Part shown: piece by piece, positions 36,856 to 45,935 of the stretch | How positions within the stretch are numbered: the first letter of the stretch is position 1 | Layout: each line of letters begins with the position of its first letter | NCBI GenBank assembly: GCA_016716535.1 | Contig: JADJWD010000001.1 | Location: 1 to 64,000 of the forward strand | DNA length: 64,000 nucleotides | DNA from: Betaproteobacteria bacterium | Lineage (GTDB): Bacteria > Pseudomonadota > Gammaproteobacteria > Burkholderiales > Burkholderiaceae_C | Direction of reading: 5' to 3' | Notes under the pieces: model-generated | The model's input: the letters and a program-made list of their open reading frames with translations, nothing else | Told to the model about the DNA's origin: nothing | Database searches by the model: none | Made by a program: the position numbers and the translations under genes

Positions 36856-37815
36856 TCAGCGCGGCAGCTCGGGCTCGCCCAGCGGCATCGGCTGCGACTC
36901 GAGCGTGTGGCCTTCTTCGAGCACGGCCGACGGCACCTCGTGCAGGTCGCGCACGAGGCGCAGCGCCGCCAGGCCGCGCAGCACCAGATAACTCAGGTCC
37001 AGCTCGAAACGGTAGAAGCCGGCGCGCGCCGAGTTCATGTAACGGTGATGGTTGTTGTGCCAGGCCGCGCCCATCGTCGGGATCGCCAGCCACCACACGT
37101 TCGTCGTGAAGTCATTGGTCAGGAAGCGGCGGCGGTGCCAGCGCCCGGGCTTGCCGCCGTGCGTGAGCGAGTTGATGACGAAGATGCCGTGCAGCGACAG
37201 CACGGTGGGCACGAAGAAGGCCCACACGGCGGCGCTCCAGCCCAAGCCTTCGCGGCCGAACAGCGGCGTGTAGGCGCCGAGCAGCACCGTCACCACCAGC
37301 AGCACGATCGGCCACAGCATGTGCGTCTTGTTGATGAAGACGAGTTCCGGAAAACGCGCGAGGTCCTTCACCGCGTCGAGGTCGGTGTCGAGGTTCTCTT
37401 GCCGCACCAGCCAGCCGAGGTGCGCGTGCCAGAAGCGGCCGCGCACCGCGCGGCGGATGCCGTCGTGCGTCGACACCATCATCGGCGAGTGCGGGTCGCC
37501 GGGCCGGTCGCTCAGGCGGTGGTGCTTGCGGTGGTGCCCGGCCCACCAGATCGGCCCGCGCTGGCCGCTGGCCGCGACGCCGAGCCCCAGCACGGCCTGG
37601 AAGACACGCGAGGTGCGAAACGCGCGGTGCGCGAAGTAGCGGTGCGCGCCGGCCTCGATGAAGAACATGCGCACGAAGTAGCCGATGACCGCGGCCCAGA
37701 CCAGCTCGGCCGTGGCGGGCACGAAGAAGACGCCCAGGCACATCAGGTGCGAGACGACGAGGCGCGCGGCGATGACGCGGTGGCTTTCGCCGCGCTGGAT
37801 GCCGGTTTGCTGCAT
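36856..37815 (-). CDS. Acyl-CoA/fatty acid desaturase
   Basis: A 319-residue integral membrane desaturase with the three histidine boxes that bind the di-iron centre: HRYFAH (about residue 48), HRKHHR (about 84) and HNNHHRYM (about 255). Four hydrophobic spans are visible (LVWAAVIGYFVRMFF, IVLLVVTVLLGAY and others). It probably introduces a delta-9-type double bond to adjust membrane fluidity. The start is ATG 37815; a longer upstream frame has no ribosome site and atypical sequence. Confidence 0.92.
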   Translation of the reverse strand: MQQTGIQRGESHRVIAARLVVSHLMCLGVFFVPATAELVWAAVIGYFVRMFFIEAGAHRYFAHRAFRTSRVFQAVLGLGVAASGQRGPIWWAGHHRKHHRLSDRPGDPHSPMMVSTHDGIRRAVRGRFWHAHLGWLVRQENLDTDLDAVKDLARFPELVFINKTHMLWPIVLLVVTVLLGAYTPLFGREGLGWSAAVWAFFVPTVLSLHGIFVINSLTHGGKPGRWHRRRFLTNDFTTNVWWLAIPTMGAAWHNNHHRYMNSARAGFYRFELDLSYLVLRGLAALRLVRDLHEVPSAVLEEGHTLESQPMPLGEPELPR

Positions 37816-37970
37816 GGCGAGGTTCCCCCAACGAATCGTTGTGTGTGGTCGACGCGCTTGGCAGATCCTTGCGATCCCCGCGGCCGGGCCTTCTGATGAT
37901 CTTAGGGCGCGCCGTGTGGCGGCCGAATCAGCGGGCACCCTAGCCGGCCCCAAGGCGTTTGAGCCGCCCG

Positions 37971-38540
37971 CTAGCGCAACGGCAGCCCGCGCAACGCCTG
38001 CGCCACCTCGGCCGCCTGCCACACGGCGATACGGTGCTCGGCCGCGAAGGCACGCGCGCCGTCGCTCAGCTCACCCAGGCCGATGAAAAGCGCATCAGGC
38101 GCCTCGGCCGCGTCGCGCGCCGCCTGCAGCGTGCGCAGCACCTCGACGCCGATGCGCGCCGACTTCCAGCGCCGCGCGCCGACCAGCATCGTGCGGCCTT
38201 TGCGTTCGAGCACGAAGTCGGCCGCCGCGTCGGCGCGGCCGCGCTGCACCGCGTGGCCGTCGCGCTGGAAGGCCTGCTCGAGCAGCGCGGCGAAGGCCGG
38301 CCACGGCATCGCCCCGACCGCCGTCTGCACCTCGGCGACGCGCGCCGCGCTCGGCAGATGCCACTGCCGCTTCGCCGCGAGCGCGGCGATGACGACGAAC
38401 GGCAGCGCCGACAACGCGCCGGCGATCTTGTACTCGCCCGGCAGCAGCGCCGCGCCGATGGCGGCCAGCACCGCGCCGACCGCAAGGCTCACCCACCACG
38501 GCGAGCGCAGCAGGATCGCGAACAGCGAGTTCTTGGCCAT
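37971..38540 (-). CDS. Membrane-anchored Mrr-like restriction-endonuclease-fold protein
   Basis: A 189-residue protein with two N-terminal TM segments (WWVSLAVGAVLAAIGAALL and ALSALPFVVIAALAA). A domain resembling Mrr_cat follows (FAALLEQAFQRDGHAVQRG, ADFVLERKGRTMLVGARRWK). In Mrr folds the D...(E/Q)xK motif is catalytic. Here D in AADFVLE and a following K/R-rich strand (RTMLVGARRWKSARIG) are seen, but the classical QxK is not clear, so activity is doubtful. ATG 38540 is preferred over TTG 38552. Confidence 0.72.
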   Translation of the reverse strand: MAKNSLFAILLRSPWWVSLAVGAVLAAIGAALLPGEYKIAGALSALPFVVIAALAAKRQWHLPSAARVAEVQTAVGAMPWPAFAALLEQAFQRDGHAVQRGRADAAADFVLERKGRTMLVGARRWKSARIGVEVLRTLQAARDAAEAPDALFIGLGELSDGARAFAAEHRIAVWQAAEVAQALRGLPLR

Positions 38541-38659
38541 CTGGAACTTCAACGCGCCCCCCCGGGAAAAGGCGCGCGCAGTCTACGCAGCCGCCGCTTC
38601 AGGGTCTTCCCGCATGCATCCGCCAGCCGCGGGCGTACCTTCGGAACCCCATCAAGCCC

Positions 38660-40183
38660 ATGCGCCCGACGCTCGTCTTCCAAGGCCAGGTGACCGGCCC
38701 CGACGCCTTCGAGCAAGGCTGCCTGCGCTCGGCCGCGGCCCTCGCCCGGGCCGGCGTCGGCGAGGGCGATGTCGTCGCGCTGCTGATGCGCAACAGCCCA
38801 CTGGCGATCGAGCTGATGATGGCCGCCCGGCACCTGGGCGCGCAGTGGTGCCCTCTGAACTGGCACTTCAAGAGCGACGAGGTGGCCTACATCCTCGGCA
38901 ACAGCGGCGCCCGGGTGTTCATCGCCGACGCCGCCTTGCTCGCCGCCCTGCTCGCCGACCCACGCGGGCTGGAGGCCGGGACGGCCCAGGTCTTCGTCGC
39001 ACGTGGCGACGGCGGCGGCAAAGACCCGGGCCCGCCCGGCATGCCCGCCTGGGAGGCGCTGCGCGACGCGACGCCGCCGATCACCACGCCCGCGGCGGCA
39101 CCGCGCGGCGCGATGTTCTACACGTCGGGCACCACCGGCCGGCCGAAAGGCATCGTGCGCCAGCCGATGACGCCGGCGCAGCTGCAGGCCAACGCCGCGA
39201 TGCGCCGCACCGCCTACGGCGTCGAGCCCGGCATGCGTGCGCTGCTGAACGCGCCGTGGTACCACAGCGCGCCCAACAGCTACGCGCTCGGCCTCGTGCA
39301 GGAGAGCGGCACGCTCTTCCTCGAGGAGCGCTTCGACGCCGAACGCACGCTGCAACTCATCGACGAGCACCGCCTGACGCACGCCTACCTCGTGCCGACG
39401 ATGTACGTGCGGCTGCTGGCCCTGCCCGCCGAGGTGCGCGCGAGGTACGACCTGAGGTCGATGCGCTTCGTCTGCTCCACCGGCAGCCCGTGCCCGCCGG
39501 ATGTGAAGCGCCGGATGATCGAGTGGTGGGGGCCGGTGATCAACGAGTGCTACGGCGCCAGCGAGCTCGGCTACATGACGCTGCTGACGAGCGAGCAGGC
39601 GCTGCGCAAGCCCGGCTCGGCTGGCCTGCCGCTGCCCGGCGTGGTTCTGAAGATCCTCGACGACGAAGGCCGCGAACAGCCGCCGGGCACGCCCGGGCTC
39701 ATCTACATCGACCAGCCGGCGTCACCCGACTTCAGCTACATCGGCAACGCCCAGGCGCGCGCGCAGATGGAGCGCGGCGGGCTGAAGACGATGGGCGACG
39801 TCGGCTACCTCGACGACGAAGGCTTCCTCTTCATCGTCGACCGCCAGGCCGACATGGTGATCAGCGGCGGCGTCAACATCTACCCGGTCGAGATCGAGCA
39901 CGTGCTGCAGGGCATGCCGGGCGTCGCCGACTGCGCGGTCTTCGGCATTCCCGACGACGAATTCGGCGAGGCGCTGGCCGCCGCGGTGCAGCCGGTGCCG
40001 GGGCCTGAAGGCACGGCGCTGACGGCCGAGGGCGTGCGCGCCTGGCTGCACGAGCGCATCGCCGGCTTCAAGGTGCCGAAGGTGGTGACGCTGCACGCGC
40101 AGCTGCCGCGCGAGGAGACGGGGAAGATATTCAAGCGGAGGCTGCGCGAGGCGTATTGGGCGGGGCGCGAGCGGCGGGTTTAG
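38660..40183 (+). CDS. AMP-dependent acyl-CoA synthetase
   Basis: A 507-residue member of the ANL adenylate-forming superfamily. It has the P-loop-like FYTSGTTGRPKGIV, YGASELGYMT, GDVGYLDDEGFLFIVDR and the C-terminal catalytic lysine region EETGKIFKRRLRE. It activates a carboxylic acid, probably a fatty or branched acid, to its CoA thioester. The neighbours (desaturase, CoA-transferases) fit lipid or organic-acid metabolism, but the substrate is not indicated. It is the last core-like gene before a lower-G+C island. Confidence 0.92.
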   Translation: MRPTLVFQGQVTGPDAFEQGCLRSAAALARAGVGEGDVVALLMRNSPLAIELMMAARHLGAQWCPLNWHFKSDEVAYILGNSGARVFIADAALLAALLADPRGLEAGTAQVFVARGDGGGKDPGPPGMPAWEALRDATPPITTPAAAPRGAMFYTSGTTGRPKGIVRQPMTPAQLQANAAMRRTAYGVEPGMRALLNAPWYHSAPNSYALGLVQESGTLFLEERFDAERTLQLIDEHRLTHAYLVPTMYVRLLALPAEVRARYDLRSMRFVCSTGSPCPPDVKRRMIEWWGPVINECYGASELGYMTLLTSEQALRKPGSAGLPLPGVVLKILDDEGREQPPGTPGLIYIDQPASPDFSYIGNAQARAQMERGGLKTMGDVGYLDDEGFLFIVDRQADMVISGGVNIYPVEIEHVLQGMPGVADCAVFGIPDDEFGEALAAAVQPVPGPEGTALTAEGVRAWLHERIAGFKVPKVVTLHAQLPREETGKIFKRRLREAYWAGRERRV

Positions 40184-40977
40184 AAGCGGCCCCACGCGGA
40201 CTGGGCAGCGCCACACCGGCTCGGCTCCGCCATGCTGCGCTGCTTGTGTTGTTGTGTCTTGTGTCCGCGCCGGCCGGCGCCATTCGGGCGGTACGCGGCT
40301 GCAGCGCCTCATCGGGGGCAGCCGCGACCGTCGCGGCCCTAATGAAGGCCGCGCGCACGGCCTCCCGGCCGAAGTAGCGCTTGACGTTCGCCTCCGCGGC
40401 TCATGTCTGCCGGCGCGGTGCTGCCTGACACATGCGCGTGCGCAGGCCTTGCGTGACGAAGGCGCTGACCACCCTACACGTGGAGGCCATGGGATGGGGT
40501 ATGGAGCGGTTGCTGCTAGTGGCCACGCGCGGGCGTAGTGACGCTGACTTGCATCAAGCGGTCACTGGGCTCGGCCCACCTCGGTCTTCCTCACCCTCGG
40601 CTGGAGCAGGGACGACGGGCTGGGGCTCAGGTCAGACCGTCCGAGCTTGCCGCGCCACTGCTGTTGATCGGCTCGGGCTCGAAGTACCGAAGCAATGCAG
40701 CGCTCGGCCCCATCCATGCGCGGTCTATTGCCTGATCAAGAACGGGCTATCCTATGAACGTTCACGGCCATGGGGGCACACAGCACCGATTGCACGACCT
40801 AGCGAACGCTTCCGGCCCGGCGGAGGCCGGAAGGCTTCCGGCGTTCATGTCCAGCATTTCCCAGCGGTTCCGTCACAAGGACTTCAGGCGTCGATCCACT
40901 AGAACAACAGGTGGATAGAAACCGCGAAGGGGCCGAATTGAAGGCTCCGAGGTACTGTCCGTCCGCGGAGGAATTTC
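40184..40977. other. Non-coding, compositionally distinct spacer before the methyltransferase operon
   Basis: These 794 bases hold no frame with recognisable protein character; short frames in both directions have atypical sequence. A+T rises towards the right. A 9-bp inverted repeat (40809-40817 with 40825-40833, CTTCCGGCC/GGCCGGAAG, 7-base loop) is followed by a third copy of the CTTCCGG core at 40836. A clear GGAGG site at 40968-40972 serves the next gene. The region may hold the left junction of an acquired island. Confidence 0.5.
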
Positions 40978-42066
40978 ATGAGCAACGACGCTCTAAATGC
41001 CGTTTGCCCGTACTACACGATGTATCCGCTTGACTTTCCGCTGCGCGTCCTCGAGCAATTCGGCAAGCAAGGCGACTGGGTCATCGATCCCTTCTGTGGG
41101 CGAGGCACGACGAACTTCGCAGCTCGCCTGCGCAAGATGCCCTCGGTCGGAGTGGACAGCAGCCCGGTTGCCGCCGCCCTTGCGCAGGCGAAGCTCGCCA
41201 CGGCTACACCCAATGGAGTCGCCGCGAGCGCCAGAGCCATCCTGATGGCGGCGAAAGAGCCAACGTTGTTGCCCACTGGCGAGTTCTGGAAGCTCGCGTA
41301 CCACGAGCGCACTCTCGTGCAACTCTGCCAGCTCCGCGACGCCCTCCTGAAAGATTGCACCTCGGACACGCGCATCTTGCTGCGAGCGATCGTGCTCGGC
41401 GCACTCCACGGTCCGCGCCCTAAGGGCGCACCGTCATACTTCTCGAACCAATCACCGAGGACGTTTGCGCCGAAGCCGAGGTACGCGGTGAAGTTCTGGA
41501 CCGCGAAAGGCATGCGGCCGATCGATGTCGACGTCCTGTCGATCATCAAGACGAGGGCGGACCGATACCTCGCTGAGCCACCACCGAATGTCGACGGCAA
41601 GGTGCTGCTTGGCGACAGCCGCGTGGCCGACACCTTCACGGACATGCCCAAGGCGCGCTTCGTGGTGACGTCGCCGCCGTACTTCGGCATGCGCACATAC
41701 CTTCCGGACCAGTGGCTTCGGCTCTGGTTCCTTGGCGGTCCCGACTACGTCGAGTACCGTCACCCGAAGGAGCAGCTCGAACATTCGGGCGCCGACCACT
41801 TCGCTACGGAGATTGGGCGCGTGTGGAAGAACGTTGCCACGCACGCAACCAATGACGCGCGCCTGATCATCCGCTACGGCGGCATCCACGACCGCGATGC
41901 CTTGCCGATGGACTTGCTCAGGAGGTCGCTGCTCGACTCAGGCTGGAAGATGAAGTCGGCGAAGGCCGTACCACAGCCCCGCGCTGCCCGCCGCCAAGTG
42001 GTGCAGTTCGGAGCCGAACCGAAGAAGGCGATAGCCGAACATGACGTGTACTGCCACCGGGCCTGA
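40978..42066 (+). CDS. SPPY-type DNA methyltransferase
   Basis: A 362-residue Rossmann-fold DNA methyltransferase. The SAM motif is DPFCGRGTT at residues 37-45, preceded by a motif-X-like segment (LDFPLRVLEQFG), and the catalytic motif IV is TSPPYFGMRTY at 231-241. The roughly 190 residues between them could hold the target recognition domain. SPPY is found in N4-cytosine and some N6-adenine enzymes, so the base is not settled. It heads a three-gene operon with DUF262 and HEPN proteins, and probably marks self DNA for them. The ribosome site GGAGG is strong. Confidence 0.88.
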   Translation: MSNDALNAVCPYYTMYPLDFPLRVLEQFGKQGDWVIDPFCGRGTTNFAARLRKMPSVGVDSSPVAAALAQAKLATATPNGVAASARAILMAAKEPTLLPTGEFWKLAYHERTLVQLCQLRDALLKDCTSDTRILLRAIVLGALHGPRPKGAPSYFSNQSPRTFAPKPRYAVKFWTAKGMRPIDVDVLSIIKTRADRYLAEPPPNVDGKVLLGDSRVADTFTDMPKARFVVTSPPYFGMRTYLPDQWLRLWFLGGPDYVEYRHPKEQLEHSGADHFATEIGRVWKNVATHATNDARLIIRYGGIHDRDALPMDLLRRSLLDSGWKMKSAKAVPQPRAARRQVVQFGAEPKKAIAEHDVYCHRA

Positions 42067-42078
42067 GGGAGAGAGCCA

Positions 42079-43383
42079 GTGACGAAGGGCAATCCGAAGA
42101 AATTGGCCGCCGGCGCAAAGGCGCACCAACCTGCAACGACTCACCTCCTCAACGGCGAGAAGGTCTCGTTCGAGGACGAAGTAACCGAGAAGAAGGTCAG
42201 CGACGAGGAACTCAACAGCCGCTACGCCAAAGGCGAAATCCGGATCGTCACAGAACAGGCTAGGTACCCGCTCGCGGGGATTCTCAAGATGTTGGAGGAG
42301 AAGATCGACAGCGAAGGCGGGGAGAAGGAGTTTCGCTACAAGCTCGATCCCGAGTACCAGCGCCGGCATCGCTGGAGCATCGAACGGAAATCTCGGCTCA
42401 TCGAGTCGTTCCTCATGAACGTGCCAGTGCCACCGGTGTTCCTCTACGAGCGCGAGCTCGCGCGCTTCGAAGTGATGGACGGGCGCCAGCGCCTAACCGC
42501 GTTGAGCGACTTCTACGCCGGCAAGTTCCAACTCGCCGGGTTGCAATACTGGTCGGACCTCGACGGCCGCACCTACGCCGGGCTGCCGTCGAAGGTCAAG
42601 GATGGCATCGACCGTCGGTACATCTCGTCGATCATTCTGCTCAAGGAGACGGCTGCGACCGACGAACAGGCCGCGATACTCAAGAAGATGGTCTTCGAGC
42701 GCCTCAACTCCGGCGGCGTGAAATTGGGAAGCCAAGAGACTCGCAACGCTGTCTATGGTGGACCTCTCAATTCGCTCTGCCTGACGCTATCAGAGAACGA
42801 GCACTTCCGGCGCATGTGGGGCATCCCGCTCGACCCATCGCCGGAGGAGAAGGACATTGACGAAGAAGAGGCCGACGAAGCCATCGACGAGCCGACGAGA
42901 GCGGGCACACGCATGTTCGAAAAGATGGAGGACGTCGAGCTAGTACTGCGATTCTTCGCATACCGTCAGATCACCTCCAAGTTCAACCTCAACAAGATTT
43001 CCGAGTTTCTCGACCGCTTCATAGTGAAGGGCAACAATTTCGCGCCGCCTCTGCTGACCGAGTACAAGGCGATGTTCGAAGCAACGGTGGCTTTTCTTTG
43101 GGAGGTGCTGGGGACCGATACATTCACAGTGCTTGGCTCATCTAAGCGCCCGACCAAGATCGTCTACGACCCGCTAATGTTCGTGGCGAGCAGCGCCGAC
43201 GTTGTCGCGAATCGAGCCAAGCTCGTCGCCAAGAAGGCCGTTCTTCGGGGCGAGCTCGGGGCCATGTACAAGACGCATCACGAACTGTTCTCTGGGCGTC
43301 GCACGAACTTCAAGGACACGCAGGACCGCAACCGTTGCATGAGCGAGGCCTTCGCAGCCGCGATCGCGAAGACCAAGAACTGA
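42079..43383 (+). CDS. DUF262 (GmrS/ParB-like) domain protein
   Basis: A 434-residue protein. The DUF262 core lies at residues about 60-230: PEYQRRHRWSIERKSRLIES at 91-110, then MDGRQRLTALSDFY at 133-146 (the family's DGQQR motif, here DGRQR), and FERLNSGGVKLG near 216. DUF262 is a ParB/Srx-type nucleotide-hydrolysing fold that in GmrSD is fused to an HNH nuclease (DUF1524). No DUF1524 H/N motif is visible in the C-terminal half, so the nuclease may be supplied by the next gene. GTG 42079 has GAGGGAGAG upstream, 12 bases after the methyltransferase stop. Confidence 0.87.
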   Translation: MTKGNPKKLAAGAKAHQPATTHLLNGEKVSFEDEVTEKKVSDEELNSRYAKGEIRIVTEQARYPLAGILKMLEEKIDSEGGEKEFRYKLDPEYQRRHRWSIERKSRLIESFLMNVPVPPVFLYERELARFEVMDGRQRLTALSDFYAGKFQLAGLQYWSDLDGRTYAGLPSKVKDGIDRRYISSIILLKETAATDEQAAILKKMVFERLNSGGVKLGSQETRNAVYGGPLNSLCLTLSENEHFRRMWGIPLDPSPEEKDIDEEEADEAIDEPTRAGTRMFEKMEDVELVLRFFAYRQITSKFNLNKISEFLDRFIVKGNNFAPPLLTEYKAMFEATVAFLWEVLGTDTFTVLGSSKRPTKIVYDPLMFVASSADVVANRAKLVAKKAVLRGELGAMYKTHHELFSGRRTNFKDTQDRNRCMSEAFAAAIAKTKN

Positions 43384-43401
43384 ACGCGCTGGAGCCTGCC
43401 T

Positions 43402-44526
43402 GTGCGTTCTACGTTGGATGAACTCATCGCGGAATTGGCCGAGCTGAAGGCGCTGGTGGCGTCTATCGATCCTGTCAACGCCGCGCTGGCTGGCCACACG
43501 GACACGGTGGTCCAGCGGTACGTCTCGATCCGGCGTCGCTTCGACTACGCGGCATTCGTGGTCGCGCTGTACGCTTCGTTCGAGAAGTTCGTCGAGAACC
43601 TCATCAATGCGTATGTGCGGCTAGAAGCCGGGCGCCTCGACTACGCGGCTCTCCCGAAAAAGCTGACAGACAAGCACCTCGCCGGAACGGCAGAACTCCT
43701 ACGACGCGTTCAACGCGGGGATAGCCGGTACGTCGGCCTCAGCGAGTTGGGCGTGGTCAAGAATCTCTACGAATGCTTGAGCGGGGTCAGTCCCTACGAG
43801 TTGAACGAGGCGGTGGTGATAGCGCACGACGCGAATCTGCGGGCGAGTGAGGTCGACACTCTCTTTGGTGCAGTTGGCATCGAGCCGATGTGCGACCGCG
43901 CTTGTCGCGCTGACGCGTTGGTCGCCTGGTACTGCGCTGCGCAAGGGCTCGACACACCGCCTCAGGACGGCGTAAAAAGAACTGTCCTCGAGGAGCGCCT
44001 GACGGATATCGTCGAGCGCAGGAACCAGGTCGCCCATCGTGGAGGTAACCCCTTGAACCTCCTCGGGGGCGCGGAAATGAGCGAGGCGGTGGCTTTCGTC
44101 GAAGGCTTGGCGACCTCGATCTTCGGGTTGGTAGTCGGCCGGTACCTGGAGACGCACCATGCCGCGTCCATCGGCCGCATCGAGCTGGTGTTGCGCGACG
44201 GGGACGGGCCGTTCAGAGGTCGCACGGTCGTGGTGGTCGAACAGCCTGCCCAGAAGCTCTTCGTAGGGCAACCCGTCTTTGTCATTGTGGAGTCCACGGG
44301 CGCTCGGTGGGGACGCATCCAGAGCTTGCGAGTCGACAATGTCGATGTACAAGAGCTGCCGGAGAGCGCGAGTACCTCCACTGGAGTCGGCGTTGGTCTC
44401 GGTTTCAGATTCCCGAAGAGCGCCGACGCGAAGCTGGTTGCCCTTGCGGCCGATGACGACGTGGTTTGGAGCCCGCTGGGTGTTGCATCCGCACCAGCCG
44501 CGCGGAAGGTTATCGCCGGACGGTGA
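43402..44526 (+). CDS. MAE_28990/MAE_18760-like HEPN protein
   Basis: A 374-residue protein with an N-terminal alpha-helical HEPN region (FVVALYASFEKFVENLINAY at about 52-71). The HEPN ribonuclease motif is RNQVAH at residues 207-212 (R-x4-H) in VERRNQVAHRGGNP, followed by a helical and then beta-rich C-terminal domain. HEPN proteins with this motif are usually metal-independent RNases in toxin and phage-defence systems. It starts (GTG 43402) 18 bases after the DUF262 stop, so the three genes are one transcription unit. Confidence 0.82.
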   Translation: MRSTLDELIAELAELKALVASIDPVNAALAGHTDTVVQRYVSIRRRFDYAAFVVALYASFEKFVENLINAYVRLEAGRLDYAALPKKLTDKHLAGTAELLRRVQRGDSRYVGLSELGVVKNLYECLSGVSPYELNEAVVIAHDANLRASEVDTLFGAVGIEPMCDRACRADALVAWYCAAQGLDTPPQDGVKRTVLEERLTDIVERRNQVAHRGGNPLNLLGGAEMSEAVAFVEGLATSIFGLVVGRYLETHHAASIGRIELVLRDGDGPFRGRTVVVVEQPAQKLFVGQPVFVIVESTGARWGRIQSLRVDNVDVQELPESASTSTGVGVGLGFRFPKSADAKLVALAADDDVVWSPLGVASAPAARKVIAGR

Positions 44527-44792
44527 ACCGAACCGAGCGCACCGACTGAAGCTCTCGCTTTTCATCATGACGCCAGCTTGACTGTCAGCTATCGGCCCCC
44601 CTGGCGCTCCCCGCCGCGAGAACAACAATGACCTTCCCGCCAAGGCGCCAACGCTGCCGGGTGGTCGGCGCAGGGAAATCAAGGGGGCATCTGGCGAACC
44701 AGCGAAGCTGGGCCGCCAGAAGAGGACATTCGCGAAGCCGACCACCCAGCAGCCTTGGCGCGCCACGACGTGCAAGCGACGTTGCCCCGCCG

Positions 44793-45935
44793 TCAGCCCC
44801 CGCCGCTGCCCACGCACCGCCTGAACCGCTCCTCCACGCGCCGGGCAAACCACTCGGTGGTGAGCCGCCGCGTGATCTTCGGGCTCTTCAGCACGATGCG
44901 CGGCAGCACTGCGCGCGGTGGGGCCTGGCCGCTCCTGGCTTCAGCCAGCGCAAACACCCGGGCCAGCAGCGGGCTGCGGTCGAAAGCCTCGCCGTCGCTG
45001 CGTTCGAGCTCGCGGCGGATCGCGCGGTCGTCGAGGCCGAGCGCGGCGCCGAGGCTGCGCGCGGCGAGCTCGGTCTCGCCCGGTCGGTCGGCATCGCTGA
45101 CGAAGAGGTCGCCGTCGAGCTCGAGCTTGCGCCCGCTGGCCAGCGCCAGCGCCTGCTGGAAGGCCGCGTTGCGGCTGGCATAGCGCCCGGCGTTGAAATC
45201 CGCGAAGCGGTAGATCATGGCGCTGCCGTACGCCGCCGTGGCATAACCGAGCAGGTGCGCGGTGCCGAAGTAGAGCCCGCCGCGGCGCGTGAAGACCTCG
45301 TGGCGCACCGACGCCTGCGCCGGGAACGGATAAGGCCGCGTCTTCACGTGCGCCTCGGCAAACGCGATGCTCACCTGCATCGGCCCACCGGTGCGCACCG
45401 GGTTCCAGTTGGCGAAGAGGCGCTTGCCGAGCGGCACCTCGTCGATGAAGTCCTCGTAGATGAAGCTCAGCTCGCGCTCGGTCTTCACCGCGCTCAGGCG
45501 CTCGTCGTACGAGCGGCCGTCGCGCGAGCGGATCTTCAGCGCCAGGTTCACGGCCAGCTCGGGCACGCCGAGCTCGCCGGCGCGGCGCAGGATCTCCTCG
45601 CGCGCGATCTTTGCGAGGTTCGGCACCGGCGGGTCGGGGTTGTAGGTCGACTCCTGTTCGGTCACGGCCAGCACGGCGCAGACGTTTTCGGTCGAAGGGT
45701 CCAGCTTCAGGCCGGCGAACACGAGCTGCAGATCGACCGCCCAGGCCGCGCGCTGCGGCACGCGCGAAGGGATCAACGCCTGGATGTCGGCCTGGATGCT
45801 TTCCGGCGTGCGCTGCGAGCCCGGGCTCGGCGCATCGGCGGCGCAGCCGAGCAGCGCGAGAACCATCGTGCCGGCCGCTGACGCAAGGCCCGTCGGCCAT
45901 GCCCCGCCGCTGCGCGACGGCCACGCCCGCTTCAC
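44793..45935 (-). CDS. DUF1615 lipoprotein
   Basis: A 380-residue DUF1615 protein with a leader ending in the lipobox LALLGC (about residue 27). Conserved blocks include VCAVLAVTEQESTYNPDPPV, YEDFIDEVPLGKRLFANWNP, TGGPMQVSIAFAEAH and FADFNAGRYASRNAAFQQAL. The TEQES and MQVS segments resemble lysozyme-like transglycosylase signatures, which would give a periplasmic wall-lytic role; this is not proven. GTG 45935 is chosen because it overlaps the DMT transporter stop (GTGA). Confidence 0.85.
   Translation of the reverse strand: MKRAWPSRSGGAWPTGLASAAGTMVLALLGCAADAPSPGSQRTPESIQADIQALIPSRVPQRAAWAVDLQLVFAGLKLDPSTENVCAVLAVTEQESTYNPDPPVPNLAKIAREEILRRAGELGVPELAVNLALKIRSRDGRSYDERLSAVKTERELSFIYEDFIDEVPLGKRLFANWNPVRTGGPMQVSIAFAEAHVKTRPYPFPAQASVRHEVFTRRGGLYFGTAHLLGYATAAYGSAMIYRFADFNAGRYASRNAAFQQALALASGRKLELDGDLFVSDADRPGETELAARSLGAALGLDDRAIRRELERSDGEAFDRSPLLARVFALAEARSGQAPPRAVLPRIVLKSPKITRRLTTEWFARRVEERFRRCVGSGGG

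Noticed and set aside
40728..40753. TTGCCT and TATCCT as a possible promoter for the methyltransferase operon
   Set aside because: The spacing is 14 bases, too short, and the site is 225 bases from the start codon. It is not listed as a feature.
40184..40902. Several 60-150-codon frames in the spacer before the methyltransferase gene
   Set aside because: They are Arg/Ala/Pro-rich, overlap one another on both strands, lack ribosome sites and resemble no family.
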